From: Streptomyces hygroscopicus subsp. hygroscopicus
GTDB lineage: Bacteria; Actinomycetota; Actinomycetes; Streptomycetales; Streptomycetaceae
Direction of reading: 5' to 3'
NCBI RefSeq assembly: GCF_030269125.1
Contig: NZ_BSSM01000002.1
Coordinates: 434,001 to 498,000 of the forward strand
Length of the DNA: 64,000 nt
The first letter of the stretch is position 1. The number at the start of each line of letters is the position of its first letter. Positions 1-7,722 of the stretch are shown in pieces. The notes below the pieces were generated by a model that was not told where the DNA came from, made no database searches, and saw only the letters and a program-made list of their open reading frames with translations. The translations under genes and the position numbers were made by a program.

Positions 1-278
1 CAGGTGGTGGCGGACGGCGGGCGCATGCCGATCTTCTCGGCGGTGCCCCGGATGGTGTCGTCGCGCGCCTGGTCCGGCAGGTAGACGCCGGAGTCGAGCA
101 GGGCGATGGCGAGGCGCATGGCCTTCAGGCGCCGGTTGTGCGTGACGTACCACTCCCGGGGCCGGCCGGCCGGCAGGGGCCGCTTCGTGGTGGGCTCGTA
201 CGGCGAGTCGAAGAGCACGGGGTGCTTGGCGGTGGACTGGGTCGGCGACGGCTTCGGCTTCAGAGCGGCAGCGGGCAC
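1..278 (-). CDS. Conserved-looking hypothetical protein, C-terminus outside window
   Basis: The N-terminal ~92 residues of an unrecognised protein; the rest lies beyond the left edge. The visible part starts with a Pro/Lys/Thr-rich stretch, then a basic segment (NRRLKAMRLAIALLDSG) and a GVYLPDQARDDTIRGTA-type sequence that reads like a small helical domain. There is no signal peptide or membrane segment. An ATG at 284 touches an AGGAGG directly with no spacing, whereas the GTG at 278 has the same AGGAGG six bases upstream, so the GTG is the better start. A TAGAAT-like -10 lies at 351-346 on this strand. Function unknown. Confidence 0.6.
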   Translation of the reverse strand, partial: MPAAALKPKPSPTQSTAKHPVLFDSPYEPTTKRPLPAGRPREWYVTHNRRLKAMRLAIALLDSGVYLPDQARDDTIRGTAEKIGMRPPSATT

Positions 279-442
279 GGGCATCCTCCTGACGCGATCA
301 GGGCACCGGCCGGCGAGCCCGGCGGCACCCTCGAACACTGCTTCTATTCTACGGCCGGCCACTGACAAACACCCCTGGCCACAAGGGCTTTCGGGGCTCG
401 CGGGACAGGGGTGGTGAACGGGTTCTCGCGTACCGTGGACGC

Positions 443-811
443 ATGGAGATCTGGATCAATCCCGCCTGTTCGAAGTGCCGCAGCGCGATCAGCCTGCTCG
501 ACGCCGAGGGGGTCGGGTACACCGTGCGGCGCTATCTGGAGGACGTGCCGAGCGAGGACGAGATCAGGGCGGTGCTCGGGCGCCTCGGCCTGGAGCCGTG
601 GGACATCACGCGGACCTCGGAGGCGGTCGCCGGGGAGCTGGGGCTCAAGGACTGGGCGCGGGACGAGGGTTCGAGGGAGCGGTGGATCACGGCGCTGGCC
701 GAGCACCCGAAGCTGATCCAGCGGCCCATCATCACGGCGGACGACGGCACGACGCTGGTGGCACGCACGGAGGAGGCGGTGCGGGAGGCGATCGCCCACA
801 GCCCCTCCTGA
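443..811 (+). CDS. ArsC/Spx-family thioredoxin-fold protein (arsenate reductase-like)
   Basis: A 122-residue protein of usual length for the ArsC/Spx/YffB family. Residues 1-20 form the first strand and a CSKC (Cys-x-x-Cys) at about 9-12. A long helical insert follows, then an HPKLIQRPII segment that matches the family's conserved RP loop. Members either reduce arsenate with a thiol cofactor or act in redox and regulatory roles. No arsenite exporter or ArsR gene is adjacent, so a resistance role is not supported by context. There is no Shine-Dalgarno. TACCGT lies at 431-436, six bases before the ATG, so the message is probably leaderless. Confidence 0.85.
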   Translation: MEIWINPACSKCRSAISLLDAEGVGYTVRRYLEDVPSEDEIRAVLGRLGLEPWDITRTSEAVAGELGLKDWARDEGSRERWITALAEHPKLIQRPIITADDGTTLVARTEEAVREAIAHSPS

Positions 812-893
812 CGGCACCGCCCGGCCGCACGCGACGGCGGCGCCCGGCCGCGTGAGGGGGACGGGGCTGCCGCCCGGTCCCCCACCGGCCGGC

Positions 894-973
894 TCCCCCG
901 GCGCCCCGGCGGGAGGGCGCGGTGGAAGACCCCCGGCAGGATCCCGGTCGTCACCCACGGCAGCGACGCCGCG
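894..973 (-). pseudogene. Decayed duplicate of the 3' end of the adjacent alpha/beta hydrolase gene
   Basis: These 80 bases match 1087-1167, inside the 3' part of the hydrolase gene, with about 15 substitutions and small indels. The conserved core runs from a GGTGG-AGACCCCCGGCAGG stretch to CGGTCGTCAC-CACGGCAGC. Read in the right frame on the minus strand it gives LPWVTTGILPGVFHRALP, against LPCVTTGVLPGVSHHALP in the intact gene. The copy lies about 190 bases beyond the intact one, downstream of the hydrolase stop codon. It has no start and is a relic, not a gene. Confidence 0.8.
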
Positions 974-1049
974 CCCCCCGTCGGCCACCCCGCCGGGACC
1001 ACCCACCCGACCGCCCCCGACCCGCCCGGCGCAGCCCTCCCCACCAGGC

Positions 1050-1907
1050 TCAGTCCGACAGGAAACCCGCAAGCCGCTCGGCCAGTTCCCCCGACGCCCC
1101 TTGCGGAAGGGCGTGGTGGGAGACCCCCGGCAGGACCCCGGTCGTCACACACGGCAGCAGCGCCGCGGCGCCGGTCGCCACCCGGGACGGGTCGTGCGCC
1201 TTGCTGTTCCCGGCCGCGAGGAGGAGCACCGGTGTGCGGAGCGCGCGCAGGGCGGCCGTGGCCGGGCGGGGACCGGTCACCGGTTTCGTGGCCGGGAACC
1301 CGGCGCCGGCCTCCTGAAGCCGTAGCCATGCGGGGTCCTGGGCCGCCGCTCCCCCGGTCTCCCACTCCAGGAAGGCGCGGACCCGGCCCGGTGTGGGCCG
1401 CAGCAGCATCGGCAGGGCGTGCAGCAGATAGTCCGTCCGGTATCCGGCGAAGCACTTGGTCGGGTCCAGCAGGAACAGGCGGCGGACCCGGTCGGGGGCA
1501 CGCAGGGCGTACGACAGCGCTATCCAGCCGCCGTACGAGTGCCCGCCCACGTCGGCGCGGTCGGCGCCGAGGCCGTCCAGGAGCGCGTCCAGCCAGCCGG
1601 TCAGGTCGGCGAGCGTGCGGGGACGGCGGCCGGGGGCCGGAGTGCTCAGGCCGGGGGCGCCGATGAGGTCGACGGCGTGGACCCGGTGGGTGCGGGCGAG
1701 GTCCGCGATCTGGGCGTACCAGGAGACGGAGGTGGACGCCCCGCCGCTCGGCAGCAGGAGCAGCGGGGGCGCGTCGCGTGGGCCGCATGCGTTGACGCGG
1801 GTCTCGCCGTAGGGTGTGCGGACGGTCAGCGCCTCGCGTTCGGCGGGCCATTTCGCGAGGAGTGCGTCGTACGCACCGCGAAAGACGTCGCTGTCGTAAC
1901 CAGTCAC
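1050..1907 (-). CDS. Alpha/beta hydrolase
   Basis: A 285-residue cytoplasmic alpha/beta-hydrolase fold protein. It has the oxyanion-loop segment PLLLLPSGGAS near residue 48, the nucleophile elbow GHSYGG near 120, and a late GVLPGVSHHALP segment that supplies the catalytic His. The acid is probably the Asp of LLDPTK or a later one. The substrate cannot be inferred; family members include esterases, lipases and haloperoxidase-like enzymes. The GTG start is supported by an AGGGGG seven bases upstream. The neighbour upstream is glnII, transcribed divergently. The 3' end exists as a second, decayed copy just downstream. Confidence 0.85.
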   Translation of the reverse strand: MTGYDSDVFRGAYDALLAKWPAEREALTVRTPYGETRVNACGPRDAPPLLLLPSGGASTSVSWYAQIADLARTHRVHAVDLIGAPGLSTPAPGRRPRTLADLTGWLDALLDGLGADRADVGGHSYGGWIALSYALRAPDRVRRLFLLDPTKCFAGYRTDYLLHALPMLLRPTPGRVRAFLEWETGGAAAQDPAWLRLQEAGAGFPATKPVTGPRPATAALRALRTPVLLLAAGNSKAHDPSRVATGAAALLPCVTTGVLPGVSHHALPQGASGELAERLAGFLSD

Positions 1908-1999
1908 CGGACGGCCCCCTGCTGTCTCGTCGACGGTAGTCGCCCGGTCACCCTACCGGCCGGGCCACCCCTGCGTGATCCTGGGCACAGAACCCCCAG

Positions 2000-2037
2000 G
2001 TAACACGGGGTTCACACAAGAGCAATGGTCGAGAAAC
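2000..2037 (+). promoter_or_regulatory. GlnR operator upstream of glnII
   Basis: Four pentamers separated by exactly six bases each: GTAAC (2000-2004), TTCAC (2011-2015), GCAAT (2022-2026) and GAAAC (2033-2037). This matches the published Streptomyces GlnR box layout of two half-site pairs (gTnAC-n6-GaAAC repeated at 22 bp). The first and last pentamers fit the consensus best. The site lies about 95 bases upstream of the glnII start, as expected for activation of glnII by GlnR under nitrogen limitation. Confidence 0.85.
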
Positions 2038-2131
2038 GGCCTGTTGGCAGGCTTCCGGGCAGATCGAGGCGGCGCGCGGCGCCGCGCCCAGCACCCGCAA
2101 GTGCGCCCGAACCACCGAAGGAAGTGGCCCC

Positions 2132-3163
2132 GTGACCTTCAAGGCTGAGTACATCTGGATCGACGGCACCACGCCGACGGCCAAGCTCCGTTCCAAGACG
2201 AAGATCATCACGGGTGCTCCGGCCGGTCTCGACGCGCTGCCGCTGTGGGGCTTCGACGGATCGTCCACCAACCAGGCCAAGGGCCACGCCTCGGACCGCG
2301 TGCTCAAGCCGGTCTTCACCTGCCCGGACCCGATCCGCGGCGGCGACGACGTGCTGGTGCTGTGCGAGGTCCTGAACACGGACATGACGCCGCACGCCTC
2401 CAACACCCGCGCCGAACTGGCCGAGGTCGCCGAGCGGTTCGCCGCGCAGGAGCCGATCTTCGGTATCGAGCAGGAGTACACCTTCTTCGACGGCGCCCGT
2501 CCGCTGGGCTTCCCCGAGGGCGGCTTCCCTGCCCCGCAGGGCGGCTACTACTGCGGTGTCGGCGCCGACGAGATCTTCGGCCGTGACGTCGTCGAGGCGC
2601 ACCTCGAGAACTGCCTGAAGGCCGGTCTCGGCATCTCCGGCATCAACGCCGAGGTCATGCCGGGCCAGTGGGAGTTCCAGGTCGGCCCGCTCGCCCCGCT
2701 GGAGGTCTCCGACCAGCTGTGGGTGGCCCGCTGGCTGCTGTACCGCACCGCCGAGGACTTCGACATCTCCGCGACCCTCGACCCCAAGCCGGTCAAGGGC
2801 GACTGGAACGGCGCGGGCGCGCACACCAACTTCTCCACCAAGGCGATGCGCGAGGGCTACGACGCGATCATCACCGCCTGCGAGTCGCTGGGCGAGGGCT
2901 CCAAGCCGCTGGACCACGTCAAGAACTACGGCGCCGGCATCGACGACCGCCTGACCGGTCTGCACGAGACCGCCCCGTGGGACCAGTACACCTACGGCGT
3001 CTCCGACCGCGGCGCCTCGGTCCGCATCCCGTGGCAGGTCGAGGTGGACGGCAAGGGCTACATCGAGGACCGCCGCCCGAACGCCAACGTCGACCCGTAC
3101 GTGGTGACCCGCCTGCTGGTGGACACCTGCTGCTCGGCGCTGGAGAAGGCCGGCCAGGTCTGA
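2132..3163 (+). CDS. glnII: Glutamine synthetase type II
   Basis: ATP-dependent synthesis of glutamine from glutamate and ammonium in the cytoplasm. The 343-residue length and the N-terminus MTFKAEYIWIDG are those of the eukaryote-like GSII found in Streptomyces. Visible GS signatures are LPLWGFDGSST near 37-47, EQEYTFF with metal-binding glutamates, GINAEVMPGQWEFQVG, WNGAGAHTNFSTKAMR, and the ATP-binding/arginine segment GASVRIPWQVEVDGKGYIEDR. The GTG start follows a GGAAG-type ribosome site. GSII has no adenylylation tyrosine loop, so GlnE (30.9-33.9 kb) should not control it. A GlnR box at 2000-2037 explains its transcription. Hairpins follow at 3182-3251. Confidence 0.97.
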   Translation: MTFKAEYIWIDGTTPTAKLRSKTKIITGAPAGLDALPLWGFDGSSTNQAKGHASDRVLKPVFTCPDPIRGGDDVLVLCEVLNTDMTPHASNTRAELAEVAERFAAQEPIFGIEQEYTFFDGARPLGFPEGGFPAPQGGYYCGVGADEIFGRDVVEAHLENCLKAGLGISGINAEVMPGQWEFQVGPLAPLEVSDQLWVARWLLYRTAEDFDISATLDPKPVKGDWNGAGAHTNFSTKAMREGYDAIITACESLGEGSKPLDHVKNYGAGIDDRLTGLHETAPWDQYTYGVSDRGASVRIPWQVEVDGKGYIEDRRPNANVDPYVVTRLLVDTCCSALEKAGQV

Positions 3164-3181
3164 TCCACCCGGAACCCCGCC

Positions 3182-3210
3182 GAGGGCGCTCGCGATTCGC
3201 GGGCGCCCTC
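3182..3210 (+). terminator. Hairpin after glnII
   Basis: GAGGGCGCTCGCG pairs with CGCGGGCGCCCTC across a 3-base loop, with 12 of 13 pairs matched. It starts 19 bases after the glnII stop. No T-tract follows, as is usual for Streptomyces terminators. Confidence 0.75.
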
Positions 3211-3215
3211 GCTCG

Positions 3216-3251
3216 CTTCGCCCCGCCGAGTCCCGACTCGGCGGGGCGAAG
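3216..3251 (+). terminator. Second hairpin after glnII
   Basis: A perfect 15-bp stem (CTTCGCCCCGCCGAG and its complement) with a 6-base loop, directly behind the first hairpin. Together they form a tandem terminator for glnII. Confidence 0.8.
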
Positions 3252-3302
3252 CCGTGTGCGGGAACCGTCCGGGTGCGATCCCGGCGCGTCCCGGCGAGGA
3301 GG

Positions 3303-3358
3303 GCTTCATAGGGAGGACTTCATAGGGCGGGCTTCGTAGGGCGGGCTTCGTAGGGCGG
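3303..3358. repeat. Four 14-bp tandem repeats
   Basis: Units at 3303, 3317, 3331 and 3345 have the form (G/A)CTTC(A/G)TAGGG(C/A)GG. The last two are identical and the first two differ by one to three bases. They lie in the spacer between glnII and the convergent protease gene. No coding role seen. Confidence 0.85.
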
Positions 3359-3424
3359 CGTCCATCGCCGGCCCGCCCCTCCGGCCCGCTCCCCGCCTGG
3401 GGCTCGGCACCCCCCACCACACGA

Positions 3425-3473
3425 CGACGTCGGCTCCCCGAGACCCGGTCGTGGTCTCGGGGAGCCGACGTCG
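3425..3473. terminator. Perfect 21-bp hairpin between convergent genes
   Basis: A perfect 21-bp inverted repeat (arms 3425-3445 and 3453-3473) with a 7-base loop CGGTCGT. It lies between glnII and the minus-strand protease gene, so it could stop transcription from both sides. It is unusually long for a terminator. Confidence 0.8.
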
Positions 3474-3482
3474 CACACAGGT

Positions 3483-3518
3483 CCGGCCCGGCCGCGGCGT
3501 CCGCCGCGGCCGGGCCGG
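3483..3518. terminator. 17-bp GC-only hairpin
   Basis: A perfect 17-bp stem of G and C, arms 3483-3499 and 3502-3518, with a 2-base gap. It lies between the 21-bp hairpin and the protease stop codon, in the same convergent spacer. Confidence 0.65.
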
Positions 3519-3543
3519 GGCCCCTTCGCGTCCCCCGTGCGGA

Positions 3544-3579
3544 GATCCCGCACGCGGATTCCCTCTCGCGTGCGGGATC
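3544..3579 (-). terminator. Terminator hairpin of the secreted protease gene
   Basis: GATCCCGCACGCG (3544-3556) pairs perfectly with CGCGTGCGGGATC (3567-3579) over a 10-base loop. It lies 16 bases past the stop of the minus-strand gene ending at 3596. Confidence 0.8.
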
Positions 3580-3595
3580 GGCCTGGCTCGTTCGG

Positions 3596-5500
3596 TCAGC
3601 TGGTCGTCAGGGCGGTGTCGTCCACGACGAAGCTGGTCTGGAGCGAGGAGTCCTCGACACCGTTGAACTTCAGGGTGACCGTCTGGCCCGCCAGCGAGGA
3701 CAGGTCGAAGGTCTTCAGGACGTAGCCCGTGCCCGCGTTCAGGTTCGAGTACGAGCCCAGGGTGGTCGAACCGGCGGTGACCGTCAGCTTGTCGTACGCC
3801 GAGGTGGTGGTGGTCTCGGCCGTGTCGACGTGCAGGTAGAAGCTCAGGGTCGCCTTGCAGCCCGCGGGGATCGTCACCGACTGCGACACCGTGTCGGTGT
3901 GCGAGGTGCCGTAGCCGTCCATCCAGGCGTAGTACGAGCCACCGTGGGCCGTCTCACCGGTGCCGTTGGTGATGACGCCGCTGGACGCGGTCCAGCCGGT
4001 GTTGCCCGACTCGAAGCCCGGGTTGGCCAGCAGCTGCGACGAGGAGCAGCCGCCACCGCTGGTGCTCACGGTCCAGGTGAAGGACGTGGAGCCGGTGGCG
4101 CCGGTGGAGTCCTTCGCCGTGACGGTCGTGGAGTAGGTGCCCGCGGTGGACGCGGTGCCGGAGATCACGCCGGTGGAGCTGTTGATCGACAGGCCGGTCG
4201 GCAGGCCGGAGGCGCTGTAGGTCAGGGCCGCGCCCGCGCTGTCCGAAGCCTTGATCGACAGGCTGACCGAGCTGCCCGTGGTCGTGGACTGGTTACCGGG
4301 GTTGGTCACCGTCACGGTGTTGCCCTGCGAGCCGCCGCCGACGATCGGGTGCGAGATGGCGCAGGAGTTGGTGTCGTTGGACCAGCTGGCCTGCTCGGCG
4401 AAGGTGCCGGTGCCCATCTTGACGTTGGCCGCGCCGCCCGTGCTGCCCGGGGCGATCCAGGCGCACTCGTCCGAGTTCTCCTGGCCGTTGTACGAGCTGC
4501 CGGTGTGGTTGGTCCAGCCACCGGCCGGGTTCTGGTCCGACATCATCTCGTGCCACTCGTGGCCGAGCGTCATGGTCCAGCCGTCGAGCGTGCCGGGGGA
4601 GTTGACGAAGCCGACGCCGCAGCCCGAGCCCGAGTCCATGTTGTACGGCTGGTTGCTGAACGCGATGTCACCGTAGGAGGAGGACACCGGGCCGCCGGTG
4701 AGGGTGCTGTCGCCGTTGTAGTCGTGCCAGGCGCAGTACTGACCCTGGTAGCTGTCCGGGTTGGTGCCGTGCGGCGACAGGATGACGTAGTAGGCGTCGC
4801 GGTTGGACGCGGCGGTGGTGTTGCCGAAGTGGGCCGCCGCGTTGACCGCTTCCTGGCCGAGCTGGTGGCCGGTGGCGGCACTCGGCGAGGCCGCCGAGTT
4901 GTCGTACCACACGCCGGAGAGCACGCCGCCGCTCTGGTACGGGATGAAGTTCGCGTTGGACGGGCAGCTGGTGGCGCCCGACGCCACGTTCGGTCCGTCA
5001 CACCACTGGGTGAGGTCGGCGGACCACAGCTCGCTTCCGGTACCGATGTCCTTGAACATCTCCTGGGCGACCGGGGCCGCGCCGTCCGGGTCGCCGGAGA
5101 AGGTGGCGTCGCCGCTGCTGTTGGTGCTCTGAGTGCCCCACTGCGAGCCGTAGAAGACCAGGTAGACCTTGGAGTGGCCGCTCTGGACGCCGATGCCGTC
5201 GACGCCGCCGCCGTAGGACAGCGTCTCCGTACCGGTCGCCGCGGTCGTGGCCGGGTGGTTGGCCGCCCACGACTTCATCTTGGCGTGCTGCTGGAGGGTC
5301 GGGACGGCACCGTGCCGGTACGGGTGCTGGTAAGCCGGGCTGTAGGGGTTCTTGACCGCGGCGGCGGGGCTCGGCGACGCGGGGGCGCTGCCGGCGAACG
5401 CCGGGGCTCCAGCGGCCAGCATGACGCCTGTGACCAGGGACAGCGACGCGATCCCGGTCATGGCAGCGCGGACTGCTCTGCCTATGTGGGGACTACCCAT
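3596..5500 (-). CDS. Secreted zinc metalloprotease-like protein with Ig-like and C-terminal binding domains
   Basis: A 634-residue exported protein. The signal peptide is residues 1-36, cut after AFA. The main domain (about 60-390) contains HEWHE at 314-318, the HExxH pattern of a zinc protease, followed by conserved Cys/Asp/Glu segments (NSDECAW near 343) that may give the third ligand. Residues about 395-480 form a putative-Ig (He_PIG-like) beta domain ([17 protein letters not shown]). Residues about 485-634 form a jelly-roll-like module starting with the [11 protein letters not shown] motif. The ATG at 5500 is chosen because GAGGAAG lies seven bases upstream and the signal peptide begins right there; the frame stays open to 5800. 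The natural substrate is unknown. The terminator is at 3544-3579. Confidence 0.85.
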   Translation of the reverse strand: MGSPHIGRAVRAAMTGIASLSLVTGVMLAAGAPAFAGSAPASPSPAAAVKNPYSPAYQHPYRHGAVPTLQQHAKMKSWAANHPATTAATGTETLSYGGGVDGIGVQSGHSKVYLVFYGSQWGTQSTNSSGDATFSGDPDGAAPVAQEMFKDIGTGSELWSADLTQWCDGPNVASGATSCPSNANFIPYQSGGVLSGVWYDNSAASPSAATGHQLGQEAVNAAAHFGNTTAASNRDAYYVILSPHGTNPDSYQGQYCAWHDYNGDSTLTGGPVSSSYGDIAFSNQPYNMDSGSGCGVGFVNSPGTLDGWTMTLGHEWHEMMSDQNPAGGWTNHTGSSYNGQENSDECAWIAPGSTGGAANVKMGTGTFAEQASWSNDTNSCAISHPIVGGGSQGNTVTVTNPGNQSTTTGSSVSLSIKASDSAGAALTYSASGLPTGLSINSSTGVISGTASTAGTYSTTVTAKDSTGATGSTSFTWTVSTSGGGCSSSQLLANPGFESGNTGWTASSGVITNGTGETAHGGSYYAWMDGYGTSHTDTVSQSVTIPAGCKATLSFYLHVDTAETTTTSAYDKLTVTAGSTTLGSYSNLNAGTGYVLKTFDLSSLAGQTVTLKFNGVEDSSLQTSFVVDDTALTTS

Positions 5501-6045
5501 GGGTGGGCTTCCTCTCTCGTGCGGACCGCCGGGGCGCCGGGTGGGCGTGGCCGGTCCGCTGCCGTGGGTTCGGGCGGCGAGGCGCATCCGGGCATGCCGG
5601 AGTGCGCTGAACACAGCGGTGGGAATGGGTCGAACCAGGGGCGCGCCGACGCCGGACCAGACGAAGACGCTGGTTCCGCGCTGGTGCGCATCGTTCCAAC
5701 TACACCTGCGAACACGCTTGCTGACAGTCGGCCAAACACTGCGCTCACTGCCCAGGGAAGAAAAGCAGGGCGCCGGGGCGCGGACAACTTTCCCGATCAA
5801 CTTTTGACAGGGTCATGAAGATTCGCTGGTCTCGGCTTGCCTAAGGCGCGCCGATGTGCCGCCTATGCGCCACCTGTGCCGATGTGCGTTCCGGCGTGCC
5901 GGCGCCGTGCGCCGCGGTTCCGGCGATCACGTCACAGACCCGGACGTACGGGACACGGACGGAGCCGATCCGGCCGGCGTCACGTCAGATGCACGTCCAC
6001 CGGGCCGCGTTCGGTTCCCGGGCGCTCGAAGAGGAAGAGTCACCC
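5501..6045. other. Divergent intergenic region, no gene seen
   Basis: This 545-base spacer separates the minus-strand protease gene from the plus-strand lipoprotein gene. The middle (about 5690-5830) is less GC-rich and holds a TTGACA at 5804-5809 on the plus strand without a convincing -10. Open frames on both strands here have no ribosome site or coding character. Promoters for both genes must lie within it. Confidence 0.5.
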
Positions 6046-6510
6046 ATGACGAAGATCAAGCCGTCGGCGGCGAGCACCGCACTGTGCTGCTGCGCCGTCC
6101 TCGGGACGGCCGTACTGGCAGGGTGCGGTCCGCACGGCGCGGCACGCGCCGCCGCACCATCGGCGACCGCCGGGGGCCGGCGAACCGTCACCCTGGACGA
6201 GCGCGCCGACCACACCACGGTCACGGTCGGCGTCGGTACGACCGTCCGCGTCGAGTTGCACAGCACCTACTGGTCCTCCTTCGACAGCTCGGCCCCGCGG
6301 CTCCTGGCCCCCGCCGGCCCGCCCTCGTCCGCACCGTCCACCGGACCGTCCTGCCACCCGGGCGGCGGCTGCGGGACCGACACCGCCGACTTCGTCGCCC
6401 GCGCCGCCGGCACAGCCGACCTGACCTCCTCCCGCACCATCTGCGGCGAGGCCGAACCCTGCGCACCCGACCGGCGGACCTTCACCGTGACCGTCGAGAT
6501 CTCCGGCTGA
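6046..6510 (+). CDS. Small secreted lipoprotein
   Basis: A 154-residue protein with a type II signal peptide: basic N-terminus, hydrophobic core and lipobox VLAGC with the lipidated Cys at 27. The mature part is a single beta-rich domain (RTVTLDERADHTTVTVGVGT..., ending TFTVTVEISG) with two extra Cys pairs (about 105-112 and 138-143) that may form disulfides. The strand pattern and a central W recall chagasin-like (I42) or Ig-like inhibitor folds, but the match is weak and no function is claimed. GAGGAAG lies nine bases before the ATG. It is divergent from the secreted protease gene; an inhibitor-protease link is possible but unproven. Confidence 0.75.
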   Translation: MTKIKPSAASTALCCCAVLGTAVLAGCGPHGAARAAAPSATAGGRRTVTLDERADHTTVTVGVGTTVRVELHSTYWSSFDSSAPRLLAPAGPPSSAPSTGPSCHPGGGCGTDTADFVARAAGTADLTSSRTICGEAEPCAPDRRTFTVTVEISG

Positions 6511-6741
6511 CGCCTGGGCGAACGCCCCTGCCAGGGTGCCGGTGCGCGTACCGAAGTCCCGGGCCGCCTTCGGGCTGTCCGAATATCGAGACGGGTGACT
6601 GGACTCGTCCGCACCGGAATCCCCTGTTCAGGGCCGTGAAACCGGCCGTGCGGCCCCTGCCATGCCGAGTTCACGCCAAGGACACGTCCAGCAGGTGAGA
6701 GGAGGCTCGTGCCGGGCGCGCGCCTCTGCTTCAATGGGCGC

Positions 6742-6864
6742 ATGGCCAGCTTCCAGAAGATCACCGCGACGGGTCGCCACGACCTGGAGCCCTTCTGGCC
6801 CTCCCGCCAGCACCACGACTTCGACCGGGTGTGTTGTCGCGCCACCGACGCGCGGGCCCTGTGA
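6742..6864 (+). CDS. Short ORF, possible regulatory leader peptide
   Basis: A 40-residue ORF, ATG at 6742 and TGA at 6862. Its C-terminal half contains RQHHDFDRVCCRA, which resembles the H-x-D-(L/F)-x-R-V-x-x-C pattern of the short Cys leader peptides found upstream of many actinobacterial sulfur genes. It starts six bases after TTCAAT (6730-6735), so a leaderless message is likely. A GTG at 6709 would add 11 residues behind an AGGAGG at very short spacing. The winged-helix regulator gene starts 119 bases downstream. Whether it is translated is not shown by sequence alone. Confidence 0.5.
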   Translation: MASFQKITATGRHDLEPFWPSRQHHDFDRVCCRATDARAL

Positions 6865-6983
6865 AGCCGTAACCCCCCGGCCTTCGGCCAGCGCGGAACG
6901 ACGTACGTCCCGGCGCGCCCCGACCACGAATCGCGGCCGTCGCCCCTCCCGACGAACCTCTCGCGCGAAAGAGCTGACCCCTC

Positions 6984-7565
6984 ATGGCGACCACTCGCTC
7001 CCTCCCCTCCGCCTCCCCCCTGACCGCCCCCGCACGGCACCGGCTGCGCGCCGTCGACCGGGACGAGGTGGTCGACGTCGCGGAGTTCCTGCCGCCGGGC
7101 GCCACCTGGCTGCCCGCCCCGCAGCACACCCTGCCCGTCCTGCCCGGCCAACCGCCGATGGTCGGCTACCTGGTACTGGTCCCGGCGGACCGGCAACCGC
7201 CGTTCCTGACGGCCCCCGTCCCGGAGCAGACCGGACGCGCGGACCGGGCGGCCGCGTCGGGCCAGGCCCCCGAACCGCTGGTGCGGATCGACCCCGTGCG
7301 GCGCACCGCCTTCGTCGACGGCCGTGAACTGGACCTGACCTACCTGGAGTTCGAGCTGCTCGCCCACCTGGTGGCCCATCCGCACCGGGTGCACACCCGC
7401 GACCAGCTGGTCACCACGGTGTGGGGATACGGCCATGTCGGCGACGGCCGCACCGTGGACGTCCACATCGCCCGGCTGCGCCGCAAGCTGGGCGCCGAGC
7501 ACCGCCGGACCATCCAGACCGTGCGCCGGGTCGGCTACAAGTACATTCCACCGACCGGGCGGTGA
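6984..7565 (+). CDS. OmpR-type winged-helix DNA-binding protein without receiver domain
   Basis: A 193-residue protein. Residues about 100-190 form an OmpR/PhoB winged helix: LTYLEFELLAHLVAHPHRVHTRDQL, then the recognition-helix segment VDVHIARLRRKLG and the wing TVRRVGYKYIP. The N-terminal ~95 residues are Pro-rich and do not look like a receiver domain; no phospho-Asp pocket is visible. It may therefore be an orphan regulator, possibly responding to something other than phosphorylation. A GAAAGAG-like site precedes the ATG. The short ORF at 6742-6864 lies just upstream. Confidence 0.85.
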   Translation: MATTRSLPSASPLTAPARHRLRAVDRDEVVDVAEFLPPGATWLPAPQHTLPVLPGQPPMVGYLVLVPADRQPPFLTAPVPEQTGRADRAAASGQAPEPLVRIDPVRRTAFVDGRELDLTYLEFELLAHLVAHPHRVHTRDQLVTTVWGYGHVGDGRTVDVHIARLRRKLGAEHRRTIQTVRRVGYKYIPPTGR

Positions 7566-7722
7566 CCCAGCGGCTGCGCCGGGCCGGACGTCGGCGGCAC
7601 CGCTTCTGCCCCGCCGCTCCCGCCCGCGACGCCGACCCCGGCTTCCGCCCGACGCCGGCCCCCGCTTCCGCCCTCGGCAAAGTCCCGTGCCGGCCGCGCC
7701 CCGACCGGGCAGGCTCCCCGGC

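Noticed and set aside
3830..5818. Long open frame opposite the secreted protease gene
   Set aside because: It mirrors the real gene frame, is Val/Gly/Arg-rich, and has no domain or ribosome site; such shadows are expected at this GC content.
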